DNA of 64,000 nt from Microbacterium sp. LWH11-1.2 (GCF_038397745.1 NZ_CP151636.1:744001-808000); one strand, 5' to 3'. Shown: positions 7,294 to 16,120, counted from the stretch's first letter. Translations and numbers: made by a program. The notes: generated by a model from the sequence alone, not told the origin.

Positions 7294-7860
7294 TCAGTCG
7301 GGGTGGCGGATGCCGCGGGTCAGCACGGTCGCCCACTTCTCGGGGCGCCCGTCGAGCTGCGTGGTGACGATGAGGTGGCACAGCTGACCGAACGCGATGA
7401 AGGTCTGCACGTCTTCGTCGGAGCCCCCGGAGCGGCTCTGCGCGTACGTCGTCACGCGGCCGAGTCCCGCTCGGAGCGCGGCGCCGATCTCGGGGATCTC
7501 GGCAACGGACTGCGCGTGCACCTGCAGCATCAGCAGCTTCCGGTCCGAGATGAGGTGCGCGTAGGCATCGCCCATCGCGTCGAGGATGGCCTCCGGGGTC
7601 TGCGCCGAGGCGGCATCCGCTCCTTCTTCGAGGGCGACGATGATGGCCTCGAAGCAGGCCTCGAGCGCCGCGATGAACAGCGCCTCCTTGCCGGCGTAGA
7701 GCTTGAAGACGTAGGCCGGGGAGATCTTGGCCTCGCGGGCGACATCCGCGACGGTCGTGCCGTGATACCCGCCGCGTGCGAACTCCGCGAGCGCCGCCGC
7801 GGCCACGAGGGGCCGGCGGGCGTCTGCCGTGGAGAGGATGGAGCTACGCGAGGTGGGCAT
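7294..7860 (-). CDS. TetR-family repressor of the adjacent exporter
   Basis: This 188-residue regulator has an N-terminal TetR helix-turn-helix (EFARGGYHGTTVADVAREAKISPAY, then VFKLYAGKEALF) and an all-helical ligand domain. I chose the ATG at 7860 because the longer frame from 7896 reads through the operator palindrome. There is no ribosome site, and the operator ends 2 bp upstream, which hints at a leaderless or near-leaderless mRNA. It is co-directional with and upstream of the DHA2 pump. Confidence 0.88.
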   Translation of the reverse strand: MPTSRSSILSTADARRPLVAAAALAEFARGGYHGTTVADVAREAKISPAYVFKLYAGKEALFIAALEACFEAIIVALEEGADAASAQTPEAILDAMGDAYAHLISDRKLLMLQVHAQSVAEIPEIGAALRAGLGRVTTYAQSRSGGSDEDVQTFIAFGQLCHLIVTTQLDGRPEKWATVLTRGIRHPD

Positions 7861-7862
7861 AT

Positions 7863-7882
7863 GAGTGACTGTACACTCACTC
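7863..7882. promoter_or_regulatory. TetR operator upstream of its own gene
   Basis: GAGTGA-CTGTACAC-TCACTC is a 20-bp dyad with one central mismatch. The same GAGTGA...TCACTC arms occur at 7236-7255. Confidence 0.75.
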
Positions 7883-7909
7883 TTCGCCCGCGGCAACGCG
7901 TGGTTGCAG

Positions 7910-7932
7910 AATCTGTCGATAAACGATAGATT
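7910..7932. promoter_or_regulatory. Dyad upstream of the DUF2975-Xre pair
   Basis: The inverted arms AATCT (7910-7914) and AGATT (7928-7932) enclose GTCGATAAACGAT. The site lies 30 bp before the DUF2975 start and could be the binding site of the Xre protein encoded by the pair. This is inferred from position only. Confidence 0.4.
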
Positions 7933-7961
7933 CCTGTTGTTCTTCGACGAGAGGTGAAGCC

Positions 7962-8450
7962 ATGCGAAAAGCGACGATCGTCGTGCTGCAGGTCGTGATC
8001 GCGATCGCCCTGGTGGGATCGGTGGCCGTTCAGGCCCTGATCGCCCCCCTGCTCTGGCTCGACCTCGGCGAGGGCGAGCTGCTCGGGCGCATCTTCCTGG
8101 TCGGCATCGTCGTTCTGGGCGTCGGCACGCTGCAGGTGTTCGGCATCTGCGTGTGGCTGCTGCTGAACAAGGTGCGTCGGGGATCGATCTTCTCGGAGTC
8201 GTCGTTCCTCTACGTCGACGTGATCATCGGCGCGATCCTCGTCGCCGCGATCCTGGCCCTGTCGCTCGCGATCGCTCTCGCCCCGGGCGATGCGGCCCCC
8301 GGAGTCGTGGGGCTGATCTGCGGTGCCTCGCTCGTCCTCGGCGGGATGGCGCTGCTCGTCGTCGTGATGAAGGCGCTGCTGCGTCAGGCGATCGCCAGCG
8401 AGGCCGAGGCGCAGACGCTCCGCGCAGAGCTCGACAACGAGGTGATCTGA
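7962..8450 (+). CDS. DUF2975 membrane protein
   Basis: This 162-residue protein has four hydrophobic segments with a short cytoplasmic tail. It fits the DUF2975 family, whose members are typically paired with a small Xre regulator. GAGAGGTG precedes the ATG at 7962. Its TGA overlaps the ATG of the next gene (TGATG), so the two are translationally coupled. The family's role is unknown. A membrane sensor or anti-regulator for the Xre partner is plausible but not shown. Confidence 0.8.
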   Translation: MRKATIVVLQVVIAIALVGSVAVQALIAPLLWLDLGEGELLGRIFLVGIVVLGVGTLQVFGICVWLLLNKVRRGSIFSESSFLYVDVIIGAILVAAILALSLAIALAPGDAAPGVVGLICGASLVLGGMALLVVVMKALLRQAIASEAEAQTLRAELDNEVI

Positions 8451-8677
8451 TGCCCGTCGTCGTCGACATCGACGTGATGATGGCCCGCCGCAAGATGAGC
8501 GTCGGCGAGCTGGCCGAGCGCATCGGCATCACGCCCACCAACCTCGCGGTGCTCAAGAACGGACGCGCGAAGGCCGTGCGCTTCACGACCCTCGACGCGC
8601 TGTGCGAGGTGCTCGAGTGCCAGCCCGGAGATCTGCTGCGGTGGGAGGCCGAGGGCGCCGAAGGGGCCGACTCGTAG
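8450..8677 (+). CDS. Small Xre regulator (YozG-like) paired with DUF2975
   Basis: This 75-residue protein is almost entirely one HTH: MMARRKMSVGELAERIGITPTNLAVLKNGRAKAVRF, then LCEVLECQPGDLL. This compact form is the usual partner of DUF2975 proteins. It starts inside the stop codon of the membrane gene and probably regulates the pair through the dyad at 7910-7932. Confidence 0.88.
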   Translation: MPVVVDIDVMMARRKMSVGELAERIGITPTNLAVLKNGRAKAVRFTTLDALCEVLECQPGDLLRWEAEGAEGADS

Positions 8678-8682
8678 GGGTC

Positions 8683-8721
8683 GGCACCCGGCACCCGGCA
8701 GCCGGCACCCGGCACCCGGCA
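8683..8721. repeat. Heptamer microsatellite (GGCACCC)n
   Basis: There are about 5.5 direct copies of GGCACCC, with one unit GGCAGCC. The tract sits just after the Xre stop codon, is non-coding and is likely prone to slippage. Confidence 0.8.
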
Positions 8722-8763
8722 TCTGACCCCGCACCACCCGACCCCTGACACCCAGACAAGGCA

Positions 8764-8816
8764 ATGTGCGTCTCCGGAGGACGGAACCCGGAAGTCCGCC
8801 CTTCCGGAGCGCACAT
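8764..8816. terminator. Hairpin between convergent Xre and panB genes
   Basis: The arms are ATGTGCG-TC-TCCGGA (8764-8778) and TCCGGA-G-CGCACAT (8803-8816). The site lies in the convergent gap, so it may serve as a bidirectional terminator. It resembles the GTGCGCTTC hairpin at 16121-16169. Confidence 0.55.
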
Positions 8817-8854
8817 CTCCTCGAGAGACGCACAGCGGATGCCGCGGCGCGGGA

Positions 8855-9724
8855 CTACCGCCGCGCCAGCAGCTCCCCCAGCCGTGCGGCCTCGTCCGCC
8901 GGCATCGCGTATCCGTGCTCGGCGCCCGGGTACACCCCGCCGCGCACCTCGGCCGCGTACTCGGAGACGCCGGCGACGGCCGCATCGCGCAGGGCCGCGT
9001 AGCGCTTCACGAACTTGGCCGCGCCGCCGTCGTACAGGCCGAGCAGGTCGTGGAAGACGAGCACCTGGCCGTCGGCATCCGCTCCCGCTCCGATCCCGAT
9101 GACCGGGATGTCGAGCAGGGGCATGAGCGCCGCGGTGACCTCAGACGGCACGGCTTCGATCACGAGCATCGAGCAGCCGGCATCCTGCAGCGCGAGGGCG
9201 TCGTCGATCACGGCGAGCGCGGCCTCGGCGGTGCGTCCCTGCGCGCGGTAGCCGCCGAGTGCCGTGGCGGTCTGCGGGGTGAGGCCGACATGACCGACCA
9301 CCGGGATTCCGGCGCGCACGAGGGCCCGCGCCCTGTCGACCGTCGATCCGCCGCGCTCGATCTTGACGAGGTCCACTCCGGCCTCCTTGACGAAGCGCTG
9401 GGCGGTCGCGATCGCGAGCGCGTCCGACGCCTCATAGGAGCCGAACGGCAGGTCGCCGACGAGCAGCGGAATGGTGAGCCCTCTCCGCACGGCCTTGGTC
9501 AGCATGAGCATCTCGTCGACCGTCACCGGCACCGTGCTCTCGTAGCCGAGCACGGTCATCGCGGCGGAGTCGCCGACGAGCACCATGTCGACGCCGGCAT
9601 CCTCCACGATCTGCGCGCTCGGGTGGTCGTAGGCGGTGACCATGACGATCGGGTCGCCGGCCTCCTTCTTCGTGGCAAGACTCGCGAGCGTGACCCGCTT
9701 GCGGGGTGCCGCGTGCGCGCTCAC
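8855..9724 (-). CDS. panB: 3-methyl-2-oxobutanoate hydroxymethyltransferase
   Basis: PanB transfers a hydroxymethyl group from 5,10-methylene-THF to alpha-ketoisovalerate, giving ketopantoate, the first step of pantothenate synthesis. The 289-residue TIM-barrel shows the Mg site in [11 protein letters not shown] and GDLPFGSY, the strand [16 protein letters not shown], and the C-terminal [21 protein letters not shown]. The start is GTG at 9724, overlapping the panD stop (GTGA). It is the last gene of the pantothenate operon. Confidence 0.95.
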   Translation of the reverse strand: MSAHAAPRKRVTLASLATKKEAGDPIVMVTAYDHPSAQIVEDAGVDMVLVGDSAAMTVLGYESTVPVTVDEMLMLTKAVRRGLTIPLLVGDLPFGSYEASDALAIATAQRFVKEAGVDLVKIERGGSTVDRARALVRAGIPVVGHVGLTPQTATALGGYRAQGRTAEAALAVIDDALALQDAGCSMLVIEAVPSEVTAALMPLLDIPVIGIGAGADADGQVLVFHDLLGLYDGGAAKFVKRYAALRDAAVAGVSEYAAEVRGGVYPGAEHGYAMPADEAARLGELLARR

Positions 9725-10113
9725 AGCGCTGCCTCCGTCAGCAGGCGGTCGACGGCGTCGTCGACCTGGATGATGCTGTTCGCCCGATCGACGTGCACGA
9801 CCGTCGGCGAGTACTCCGCGAGGTCTTCCGCGGAATAGTCCGCGTAGGAGATGACGATGATCGTGTCGCCGGTGTGCACGAGGCGAGCGGCGGCGCCGTT
9901 GACCTGGATGACACCGGATCCGCGCTCACCCACGAGCGTGTAGGTTTCGAAGCGCGCGCCGTTGTCGACGTCGACGACGTGCACCTGCTCGTGCGGGAGG
10001 ATATCGGCGGCCTCGAGCAGGTCGGGGTCGATGGTGATCGAACCGACGTAGTGGAGGTCGCTCGCGGTGATGGTCGCGCGGTGGATCTTCGACTTCAGCA
10101 TGGTGCGTCGCAT
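9721..10113 (-). CDS. panD: Aspartate 1-decarboxylase
   Basis: PanD makes beta-alanine from aspartate. It is synthesised as a proenzyme and self-cleaves between Gly24 and Ser25, and the cleavage motif HYVGSITID is present at exactly that position. It has 130 residues with the conserved [12 protein letters not shown] start region, and the LTEAAL tail ends inside the panB start. The ATG at 10113 overlaps the panC stop (TGATG). The longer frame starting at 10452 is an artefact of overlap with panC. Confidence 0.95.
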   Translation of the reverse strand: MRRTMLKSKIHRATITASDLHYVGSITIDPDLLEAADILPHEQVHVVDVDNGARFETYTLVGERGSGVIQVNGAAARLVHTGDTIIVISYADYSAEDLAEYSPTVVHVDRANSIIQVDDAVDRLLTEAAL

Positions 10114-10970
10114 CAGGCATCCTTCGTTGCGGAGAGAGTGTGGTTGTCGATCAGCCGGGCGGCGCCCACACGGGCCGCGACGGCGAGGAGCGCGTCGCCC
10201 TCCACGCGGTCGACGGATTCCAGCGTCGATGCGTCGCGGAGTTCGAGGTAGTCGGGCGTGATCCCGGCATCCGCGAGCACGCGTCGGGCAGCGGAGAGGA
10301 TGCCGTCGGCGTCGCGCTCCCCCGCCTCGAAGACGGATGCCGCGGCGTCGAGCGCCCGGTTCAACGCGGTCGCTCGCGCGCGAGCATCCGCGTCGAGGTA
10401 GACGTTGCGCGAGCTCATGGCGAGTCCGTCGGCCTCGCGCACGATCGGACACGCCTCGATGCGCACGTCGAGGTCGAGGTCGCGCACGACGCGGCGGACG
10501 ACGAGGACCTGCTGCGCATCCTTCTGCCCGAAGTAGGCGACGTCGGGGCGGACGATGCCGAACAGCTTGGTGACCACGGTGGCGACGCCGTCGAAGTGGT
10601 GGGCTCCGCGGGCGGCTCCGTCGAGCACGTCGGTGAGCCCTGCGACGTGGATGTTCGTCGCGAAGCCGTCGGGGTAGATCTCGGATGCCGCGGGAGCGAA
10701 GAGGATGTCGACGCCCTCGGTCTCGGCGAGCGCGGCGTCGCGGGCTTCGTCGCGCGGGTAGGCGCCGAGGTCTTCGTTCGCGCCGAACTGGGTCGGGTTG
10801 ACGAAGAGCGAGACGACGACGAGGTCGTTCTGCGCACGGGCGCGGCGCATGAGGGAGAGGTGCCCCTCGTGGAAGGCGCCCATGGTGGGGACGAGGCCGA
10901 CGCTCTGGTTCTCGCGCCGGGCCGCGCTGACGGCGGCGCGGACCTCGACGATCGTGCGGAGGATCTTCAT
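10113..10970 (-). CDS. panC: Pantothenate synthetase
   Basis: PanC ligates pantoate and beta-alanine at the expense of ATP, via a pantoyl-adenylate intermediate. The 285-residue protein has the HIGH-type motif [20 protein letters not shown], the adenylate-binding FGQKDAQQ, and SSRNVYLD. It starts at ATG 10970, overlapping the DUF2520 stop by ATGA, and ends inside the panD start. Confidence 0.95.
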   Translation of the reverse strand: MKILRTIVEVRAAVSAARRENQSVGLVPTMGAFHEGHLSLMRRARAQNDLVVVSLFVNPTQFGANEDLGAYPRDEARDAALAETEGVDILFAPAASEIYPDGFATNIHVAGLTDVLDGAARGAHHFDGVATVVTKLFGIVRPDVAYFGQKDAQQVLVVRRVVRDLDLDVRIEACPIVREADGLAMSSRNVYLDADARARATALNRALDAAASVFEAGERDADGILSAARRVLADAGITPDYLELRDASTLESVDRVEGDALLAVAARVGAARLIDNHTLSATKDA

Positions 10971-11776
10971 TCGCCCGCCGCCTCCGGTTCGGGGATCACG
11001 GTCGGCGGGGTGCCGGAATCGACCGTGGGGATTCTGGTCGCACGGCGGGCGACGGCACGCGTCGCGGTGGCGAGTTCGGTGAAGAGCGGCGCGAGGTGCG
11101 GAGCATCCGCGTCGATCGCGTCGCGCTGCCGCTCGATCGTGAGCACATCACCGCGGGCGATGGGGCCCGTGAGCGCATCCGGGGCCCCGACATCCGCCCA
11201 GTTGTCGACGCTGCGGCGGACCAGCGGGGCGATCAGCTCACGCGCGTCGTCGGCGGGGATGCCGGCCTCGGCGGCGAGCTGCTCGGCCGCGTCGAGCACG
11301 GCGAGCACGAAGTTCGAGGAGAAGGATGCTGCCGCGTGATAGGTCGCGCGGTGATCGTTATCGACGGTGAACGGGCGGGCGCCGAGGGCACGCGCGAGCT
11401 GCTCGGCGATGGCTCGGGCTTCGTCGGTGCGGCCGGCGATCGCGGCGCCGATGCCGCGGAAGACGTCGGGCGTCTCGGACCCGGTGAACGTCTGCAGCGG
11501 ATGGATGCTGAAATCGACGTCGTCGAGCCCGGTCGCACCGGAGACGTGCCCGACGAGTCGCACGTGCGCGCGGGCGACGAACGCGACCGCCGGGATCGCG
11601 GCATCCGGAACGCAGAGCAACGCGATGTCGGCGGACGGCATCGACTGGTCGCGGCGGAGCGGCCCGAGTACGTCGAACCCCGCCGTGCGGAGCGACCGAG
11701 CGAGAACGCCGCCGAGACGTCCGGCGCCGATCACGGCGATGGTCGTCTCAGGCGCGAGAGCAGAGGCAGGATTCAT
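10967..11776 (-). CDS. Rossmann/DUF2520 protein, candidate ketopantoate reductase
   Basis: The 269-residue protein has an N-terminal NAD(P)-binding fold ([15 protein letters not shown]), a strand giving [10 protein letters not shown], and then the DUF2520 helical domain ([20 protein letters not shown]). No panE or ilvC gene is present here, yet panB, panC and panD follow with overlapping ends. A role as the reductase making pantoate from ketopantoate is therefore attractive, but it is an inference from context. It is the first gene of the operon, and the start ATG at 11776 lacks a strong ribosome site. Confidence 0.85.
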   Translation of the reverse strand: MNPASALAPETTIAVIGAGRLGGVLARSLRTAGFDVLGPLRRDQSMPSADIALLCVPDAAIPAVAFVARAHVRLVGHVSGATGLDDVDFSIHPLQTFTGSETPDVFRGIGAAIAGRTDEARAIAEQLARALGARPFTVDNDHRATYHAAASFSSNFVLAVLDAAEQLAAEAGIPADDARELIAPLVRRSVDNWADVGAPDALTGPIARGDVLTIERQRDAIDADAPHLAPLFTELATATRAVARRATRIPTVDSGTPPTVIPEPEAAGE

Positions 11777-11854
11777 GATGAGAGCCGGTCGAACAGGGCG
11801 ACGCGGATGCCATGAGTATCCGCCGTCAGCGGCATCCGCTCCAAATCGGAGAGC

Positions 11855-11892
11855 AATATGACATCAAGAGGTCATCCAAGCATTGTCATATT
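11855..11892. promoter_or_regulatory. AT-rich inverted repeat upstream of the pantothenate operon
   Basis: The perfect 9-bp arms AATATGACA (11855-11863) and TGTCATATT (11884-11892) lie in an unusually AT-rich stretch (11850-11930), about 80 bp upstream of the operon start. The stretch probably holds the divergent promoters and perhaps an operator. Confidence 0.45.
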
Positions 11893-11990
11893 TGCGGCCA
11901 TTTCCATCATCAGATTTACATATTGATCTCACGCATTCGATGAGCGCGTACGAGGAGTGTGACGAGCACCTCGCCGACTAGGCTCCCTCC

Positions 11991-12830
11991 ATGCCCCACC
12001 GGACCATCGAGCTCCACGTCGATCGCGACAGCGTCGCCATGGGCGATGACGTCGTCTCGCACGCCGGCGTCCTGTCGGCCCCCCGGGGAACGCTGCTCAG
12101 CGCGGCACTCGAGCTGGCCTCGCCCGAGATCCGCTCGCCAGGGTGGTCGTGGGTCGCGGTCGTCGATGGCGCGACCACTGCCGTGTGGTCCGTCGACCAC
12201 GGCGTGCAGCTCCTCGTCGCCGACCGGAAGCTCACGCGCGGACCGGTCGACGTCTTCTTCCGCTACTTCGTCCAGATCGACCCGGCATGGCTCTTCGACC
12301 GCCTCGCGCACGGCGTCCGTGCTGATCGACGCGCGCTCGAGGAGGAGTATGCCCCGATCGCGCGCGAGAAGTACCGGGCGGAGCTGCGCCGTCGCGAGCG
12401 CGAGCTCGACGGCCGGTTCCTGAGCACGGAGTGCGTCGATACCCTCCAGCACTTCGGCGCCGAGATCACCCTGCACGCCGACGTCGCCTGCGACTTCACT
12501 CATGACGGCGATGCCTGGTCGGTGAGACGCGCAGACACCATGTTCCAGGTCTTCCGGGGTGGTGGTGGACCGATCGCCTCGATCCGGCCGCATGCCCTCG
12601 GCGAGGCCTGGCTGGTCGGCATGCTCGGCGCCTCGGCGCGCACCGCGGCAGGGCGTGCCGACCTGCCCGATGCCGAGCCCCTCCCGGGCCTGGAGCTCAC
12701 GGCATCCGGTGGTCGGTGGATGTCCCGCGGGGCGACGGTCGTCCAGGTGCGATCCGAACTCGCCGCGCGAGTCGCGCAGCTCGCGTACGGACGTTCCGTC
12801 GCCGACCTGCGCGCGTTGCTCGACGCCTGA
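11991..12830 (+). CDS. Uncharacterised 279-residue protein, copy A of a paralogous pair
   Basis: I do not recognise the family. It is predicted to be soluble, with no signal peptide or membrane segment. Invariant blocks shared with the copy at 27454-28293 include VDRDSVAMGDD, SPEIRS, AVWSVDHG, LTRGPVD, EYAPIAREKYRAELRRRERE and GPIASIRPHALGEAWLVG. The two copies have exactly the same length, share the MPxRT(I/V)EL start and end in (V/E)RALL(D/E). The gene is divergent from the pantothenate operon and convergent with the DUF1254 gene. Confidence 0.75.
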   Translation: MPHRTIELHVDRDSVAMGDDVVSHAGVLSAPRGTLLSAALELASPEIRSPGWSWVAVVDGATTAVWSVDHGVQLLVADRKLTRGPVDVFFRYFVQIDPAWLFDRLAHGVRADRRALEEEYAPIAREKYRAELRRRERELDGRFLSTECVDTLQHFGAEITLHADVACDFTHDGDAWSVRRADTMFQVFRGGGGPIASIRPHALGEAWLVGMLGASARTAAGRADLPDAEPLPGLELTASGGRWMSRGATVVQVRSELAARVAQLAYGRSVADLRALLDA

Positions 12831-12842
12831 CTCCGACTCCGC

Positions 12843-13796
12843 TCAGACGGTCGGGCTCTGCTCCGCGAGCCGGGGGAAGCTCCAGCGGCCAGCGGCGATC
12901 TCGGGCCGGGGCCGATACAGCCGGACGAGGTAGTTCCAGCCCTCGACGACAGGAATCGCGTTCGGCACATCGTCGGGATAACTGCCGAACCGGACGGTGA
13001 TGCTGCCGTCGTCGTTGCGGACTCCGGTGATGTTGTTGACCGTGTACGAGTCGCGGTCGTTCGGTTCGAAGTATCCGGCGGCGTTGTAGACCGAGATCGA
13101 CCAGAATCCGTCGACGGGAACGTCGCCGACGGTCAGCTCGTACTGGCCGACGGGGAGGCGCGGGTCGACTCCGATGTAACTCGCCTCATACGACGGGAGC
13201 CCGCCCCAGCCGGCCGCAGTCCCGATGAGGTGGCGCACCGGGTCGACCTGTTCCTTCGTGCCGAACATGTGGTCGAACCCGGTGAGGTTGCGGGCGAGCG
13301 CGAGCAGCGCGTCGCGGGTCTCATCGAGGCTCGTCGTGTCGTAGTCGGGCATCTCGAACGGGATGGCCGAGGCGCTGTCGAGCCGGATCTGATCCTGCAG
13401 CGCCGCGACCTGGGCGAGGTCAACCTCGTCCGCGGGGTCAACCAGCGTGCGGATCGCCAGCACCACATGAGGCGTGCCGAACTGCTCGACGGTGAGGCGA
13501 TGCTCGCCCGCGTCATGGAAGATCGCGTCGATGTAGTGGTGCTCGTTGACGACCATCGCCGACACGTAGCGATCGCCGTGCTCGGGGATGGTGAACGTCG
13601 CACCGGCGCTGATGTCGACGACGGCGAAGCTGTACAGGGTGTCTCTGTTCAGCCGGATGACGGTCTGATTGTCGATCGCCGCGGGTTCGCGGTTGTGCAG
13701 GAAGAGATTCACGCCGCCGGCATTGGCCTGGAGGTCGTGCATCATGCGGTGAGTCTCGGCGAGGGCGAAGTTATCGGCATTGACGAAGACGGTCAT
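12843..13796 (-). CDS. DUF1254/DUF1214-family protein
   Basis: The 317-residue soluble protein follows the pattern of DUF1254 (VIRLNRDTLYSFAVVDIS, then EHHYIDAIFHDAGEH) followed by DUF1214 (YELTVGDVPVDGFWSISVYNA, NDDGSITVRFG and NYLVRLYRP). Larger members are periplasmic, but here no signal peptide is seen and the protein is shorter than most two-domain members. The ATG is at 13796. It ends 12 bp from copy A of the paralogous pair (convergent). The biochemical role of the family is unsettled. Confidence 0.8.
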   Translation of the reverse strand: MTVFVNADNFALAETHRMMHDLQANAGGVNLFLHNREPAAIDNQTVIRLNRDTLYSFAVVDISAGATFTIPEHGDRYVSAMVVNEHHYIDAIFHDAGEHRLTVEQFGTPHVVLAIRTLVDPADEVDLAQVAALQDQIRLDSASAIPFEMPDYDTTSLDETRDALLALARNLTGFDHMFGTKEQVDPVRHLIGTAAGWGGLPSYEASYIGVDPRLPVGQYELTVGDVPVDGFWSISVYNAAGYFEPNDRDSYTVNNITGVRNDDGSITVRFGSYPDDVPNAIPVVEGWNYLVRLYRPRPEIAAGRWSFPRLAEQSPTV

Positions 13797-14000
13797 GGCT
13801 CGATCATGCCCATACCCGCGCCCGATCGGAAGCGCCTTCGTGCTTCCGTCCGGGAAACCGCGTCGCGCATCGAAGGAGAGCGCATCCGCCGTCAGCGGCT
13901 CCCCCGCGAGACACTGTCACGGAATGAGGTGACACCGGTCACACCTTCTCATGACACGGGGACACTGTGCACGCCACCGACGATGGAGTGCGATGGAAGG

Positions 14001-14663
14001 ATGTCCACTCAGCAGATCTCCATCGCTCATCCCGAGCCCGTCCGCTTCTGGCGGAGGCCCTTCCGGGTCGTGCGCGAGAACATGCGCGTCTACCTCATCC
14101 TCAACGCTGCTGCCTATGGGCTCGCTCTCCTCGGCTTCGCGATCGGGATCATCTTCCCCGATCTCGTCGCCGCCCGAGCCGCAGGGCTGGAGGAAGACGG
14201 AACGGGCGAGCTCGTGCGCTGGCTCGTCAACACACCTCCGCTGTTCGCGCTGACGACCCTCGGCGTCAACCTGTTCCGCCTCAGCGCTCTGACCATCGTG
14301 CTGCCGTCGCTCATCGTGCCGTTCGCGGGACTCGCGTTCTTCGGGTACTGGTCCTTGACCACGGGGATCACTCTCGTCCCGACCTCGGACACGGGGTGGG
14401 TCGCGCTCATCCCGCACTCGCTGACGTTCCTCATCGAACTGCAGGCCTACGTGCTGTTCCTGCTGGGAGCGTTCCTGATCGGCAAGTACTGGCTCTTCCC
14501 GCGCACAGCCGGGGCGAAGAACCGGCGCCAGGGTTACGTGCGGGGCCTCCGTCAGCTGGGCCTGCTCGCACTCCCGGCGCTCGTGCTGCTCATCATCGGA
14601 GCCGTCTGGGAGGCGTATTCACTGCGCTACCTGGTGCATCCGCTCGCGCAGCTGCTGCTCTGA
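14001..14663 (+). CDS. SpoIIM/DUF95-like integral membrane protein
   Basis: This 220-residue protein has about five hydrophobic segments (LILNAAAYGLALLGFAIGI, then LFALTTLGVNLF, LTIVLPSLIVPFAGLAFFGY, LIELQAYVLFLLGAFLIG and LGLLALPALVLLIIGAVW). The pattern resembles SpoIIM/DUF95 proteins, but the match is weak. An alternative in-frame ATG is at 13983, and neither start has a good ribosome site. Upstream is a GTGAC-ACCG-GTCAC dyad (about 13930-13944). It is followed after 13 bp by another membrane protein, which is probably in the same operon. Confidence 0.7.
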   Translation: MSTQQISIAHPEPVRFWRRPFRVVRENMRVYLILNAAAYGLALLGFAIGIIFPDLVAARAAGLEEDGTGELVRWLVNTPPLFALTTLGVNLFRLSALTIVLPSLIVPFAGLAFFGYWSLTTGITLVPTSDTGWVALIPHSLTFLIELQAYVLFLLGAFLIGKYWLFPRTAGAKNRRQGYVRGLRQLGLLALPALVLLIIGAVWEAYSLRYLVHPLAQLLL

Positions 14664-14676
14664 GAGGAGCACCTCC

Positions 14677-15357
14677 ATGTTCGATGAAGACGATGCCGAC
14701 GCGCTCGGCATGCTCGGCGATGCCGACGACGGCCCCATGCCCCGCCGCCAGAAGCGCGGAGACGGGCGCGCCCTTGAACCTTTCCGCTGGTGGCATCTGG
14801 TGTCCGGTCGAAAGCTGTTCGCGTTGACCGTTCCGCGGCCGGGCGCGCCGGACGTGACCTATGCCGTGGATGTGCGATCCCATGAGGACGGCGACCCTCG
14901 CGCCTACCTCTATCGCGACGGGGCACAGGCCGTCGTGTCGAAGCTGCCGGCGAGGTTCGCCGTCGAGGGCGGCGTGATCCAGGTGGCGGCGGGCTCGTAC
15001 GGTCTCCGGCGGATGCACTACGTCACGCCTGACGGGTCCGAGCGCCGACTCACCCCGCATCCGAGATCGGCGGTCGGCCGCCGTCTGCGACTCGAGCAGA
15101 CGCATCCGGTCGCGAGCCGGTGGATCGCCGCCACAGCGATCGTCATCCTGATCGTCGGTGTGGGAGTGAATGTCCCGCAACTGGTGCAGGTGATCTCCGA
15201 GATCCAACCGATCGCGGAGCGCTTCGGCACGTTCGTCTCGCCCATCCATCTCCCGCTGTGGCTCAACATCGCCCTCGGCGCCGGTGCGGCGCTGGCCAGC
15301 ATGGAGCGCGGCCTCCGCCTCCGCTATCACTGGATGCTCGACGGCCTCGGCAACTGA
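14677..15357 (+). CDS. Hypothetical membrane protein with large soluble N-terminus
   Basis: The 226-residue protein has an acidic N-terminus and a soluble beta-rich domain of about 145 residues (FRWWHLVSGRKLFALTVPRP, YAVDVRSHEDGDPRAYLYRDG). Two C-terminal membrane segments follow (IAATAIVILIVGVGV and PLWLNIALGAGAALAS). GAGAGGAG precedes the ATG. It lies 13 bp after the SpoIIM-like gene and the two probably act together, though their job is not evident. Confidence 0.75.
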   Translation: MFDEDDADALGMLGDADDGPMPRRQKRGDGRALEPFRWWHLVSGRKLFALTVPRPGAPDVTYAVDVRSHEDGDPRAYLYRDGAQAVVSKLPARFAVEGGVIQVAAGSYGLRRMHYVTPDGSERRLTPHPRSAVGRRLRLEQTHPVASRWIAATAIVILIVGVGVNVPQLVQVISEIQPIAERFGTFVSPIHLPLWLNIALGAGAALASMERGLRLRYHWMLDGLGN

Positions 15358-15370
15358 GCGATCGGCCACC

Positions 15371-15402
15371 CGGTCGTTGAGCGAGCGAAGCGAGACGAAA
15401 CG
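15371..15402 (+). repeat. REP-like element A
   Basis: The element CGGTCGTTGAGCGAGCGAAG followed by CGAGACGAAACG lies just after the stop of the membrane-protein operon. Other copies are at 16026, 17760 and 27388, with decayed ones near 21235 and 57439. Confidence 0.75.
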
Positions 15403-15464
15403 CTCGCGATCAGCATCTGGTACCGTCCGGGAGAGTCCGCTGCGCATCGAAGGAGAGCGACGAG

Positions 15465-16034
15465 ATGAGACCACTGCGGTACGCGATCAACGTCACGCTC
15501 GACGGCAGCGTGCATCACGAGGCGGGGCTCACTCCCGATGAGGAGTTCATGGACTTCTGGACCGCCGAGATGGATCGGTCCGACGCCGAGATCTATGGCC
15601 GGGTGACCTACGAGATGATGGAGTCCGCCTGGCGGCGGCCGGCGGATGGCGTGTGGCCCGACTGGATGGATGAGTCGGAGGTCCGCTTCGCCGAGCGCAT
15701 CGACCGGGCGAAGAAGTACGTCGTGTCGAGCAGCCTCGCCTCGGTGGACTGGAATGCCGAGCTGGTCGAGGGCGACCTGGAAGCGGCGATCCGCACGCTG
15801 AAGCAGGAACCCGGCAAGGGCCTCTCCGTCGGCGGCGTGACGCTCACCCTCGCGCTTGCAGATCTCGGCCTGATCGACGAGTACACGTTCGCCGTGCATC
15901 CGGTGCTCGCCGGAAGCGGGCCGAGACTCTTCGACGGGCTGCGTGAACGCATCGAACTCGAACTCGTGGAGCGGCAGGAGTTCCGGTCGGGGGTCGTCGT
16001 GCAGAGGTACAGGCCGCGGGCCCTCGGTCGTTGA
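15465..16034 (+). CDS. Dihydrofolate reductase-like (RibD C-terminal fold) protein
   Basis: The 189-residue protein has the RibD/DHFR fold: YAINVTLDGSVHH, IYGRVTYEMM, KYVVSSSLASVDWNAEL, the NADP-binding KGLSVGGVTLTLALADLGLIDEY and HPVLAGSGPRLF. Such stand-alone members are annotated as dihydrofolate reductase family, but they often lack true DHFR activity and their substrate is unknown. GAAGGAGAGCG precedes the ATG. The segment CCGTCCGGGA...GCGCATCGAAGGAGAGCG just upstream is also found, without a gene, near 13846-13888. Confidence 0.85.
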   Translation: MRPLRYAINVTLDGSVHHEAGLTPDEEFMDFWTAEMDRSDAEIYGRVTYEMMESAWRRPADGVWPDWMDESEVRFAERIDRAKKYVVSSSLASVDWNAELVEGDLEAAIRTLKQEPGKGLSVGGVTLTLALADLGLIDEYTFAVHPVLAGSGPRLFDGLRERIELELVERQEFRSGVVVQRYRPRALGR

Positions 16035-16088
16035 GCGACACTTCGACTCGCTTCGCTCGCTCAGTGCGGGTCTCTGCGAGACGAAACG
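16026..16088 (+). repeat. REP-like element B (with internal inversion)
   Basis: The element starts GGTCGTTGAGCGACACTTCG and ends GAGACGAAACG. Its GAGCGA and TCGCTC segments can pair, making it a bipartite palindromic unit. The first bases overlap the stop of the DHFR-like gene, so the element contributes the last codons (ALGR, then TGA). Confidence 0.75.
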
Positions 16089-16120
16089 TCGCACTGGCGC
16101 GGTGCGCTTCCGCAGGAGAA

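Noticed and set aside
5704..7929. A 741-codon plus-strand open frame
   Set aside because: It is antisense to the DHA2 exporter and TetR genes, has highly charged Glu/Arg/His-rich composition typical of high-GC shadows, and shows no domain.
13230..14000. An N-terminal extension of the SpoIIM-like membrane protein
   Set aside because: The extension is antisense to the DUF1254 gene and the protein-like pattern begins only at about 14001.
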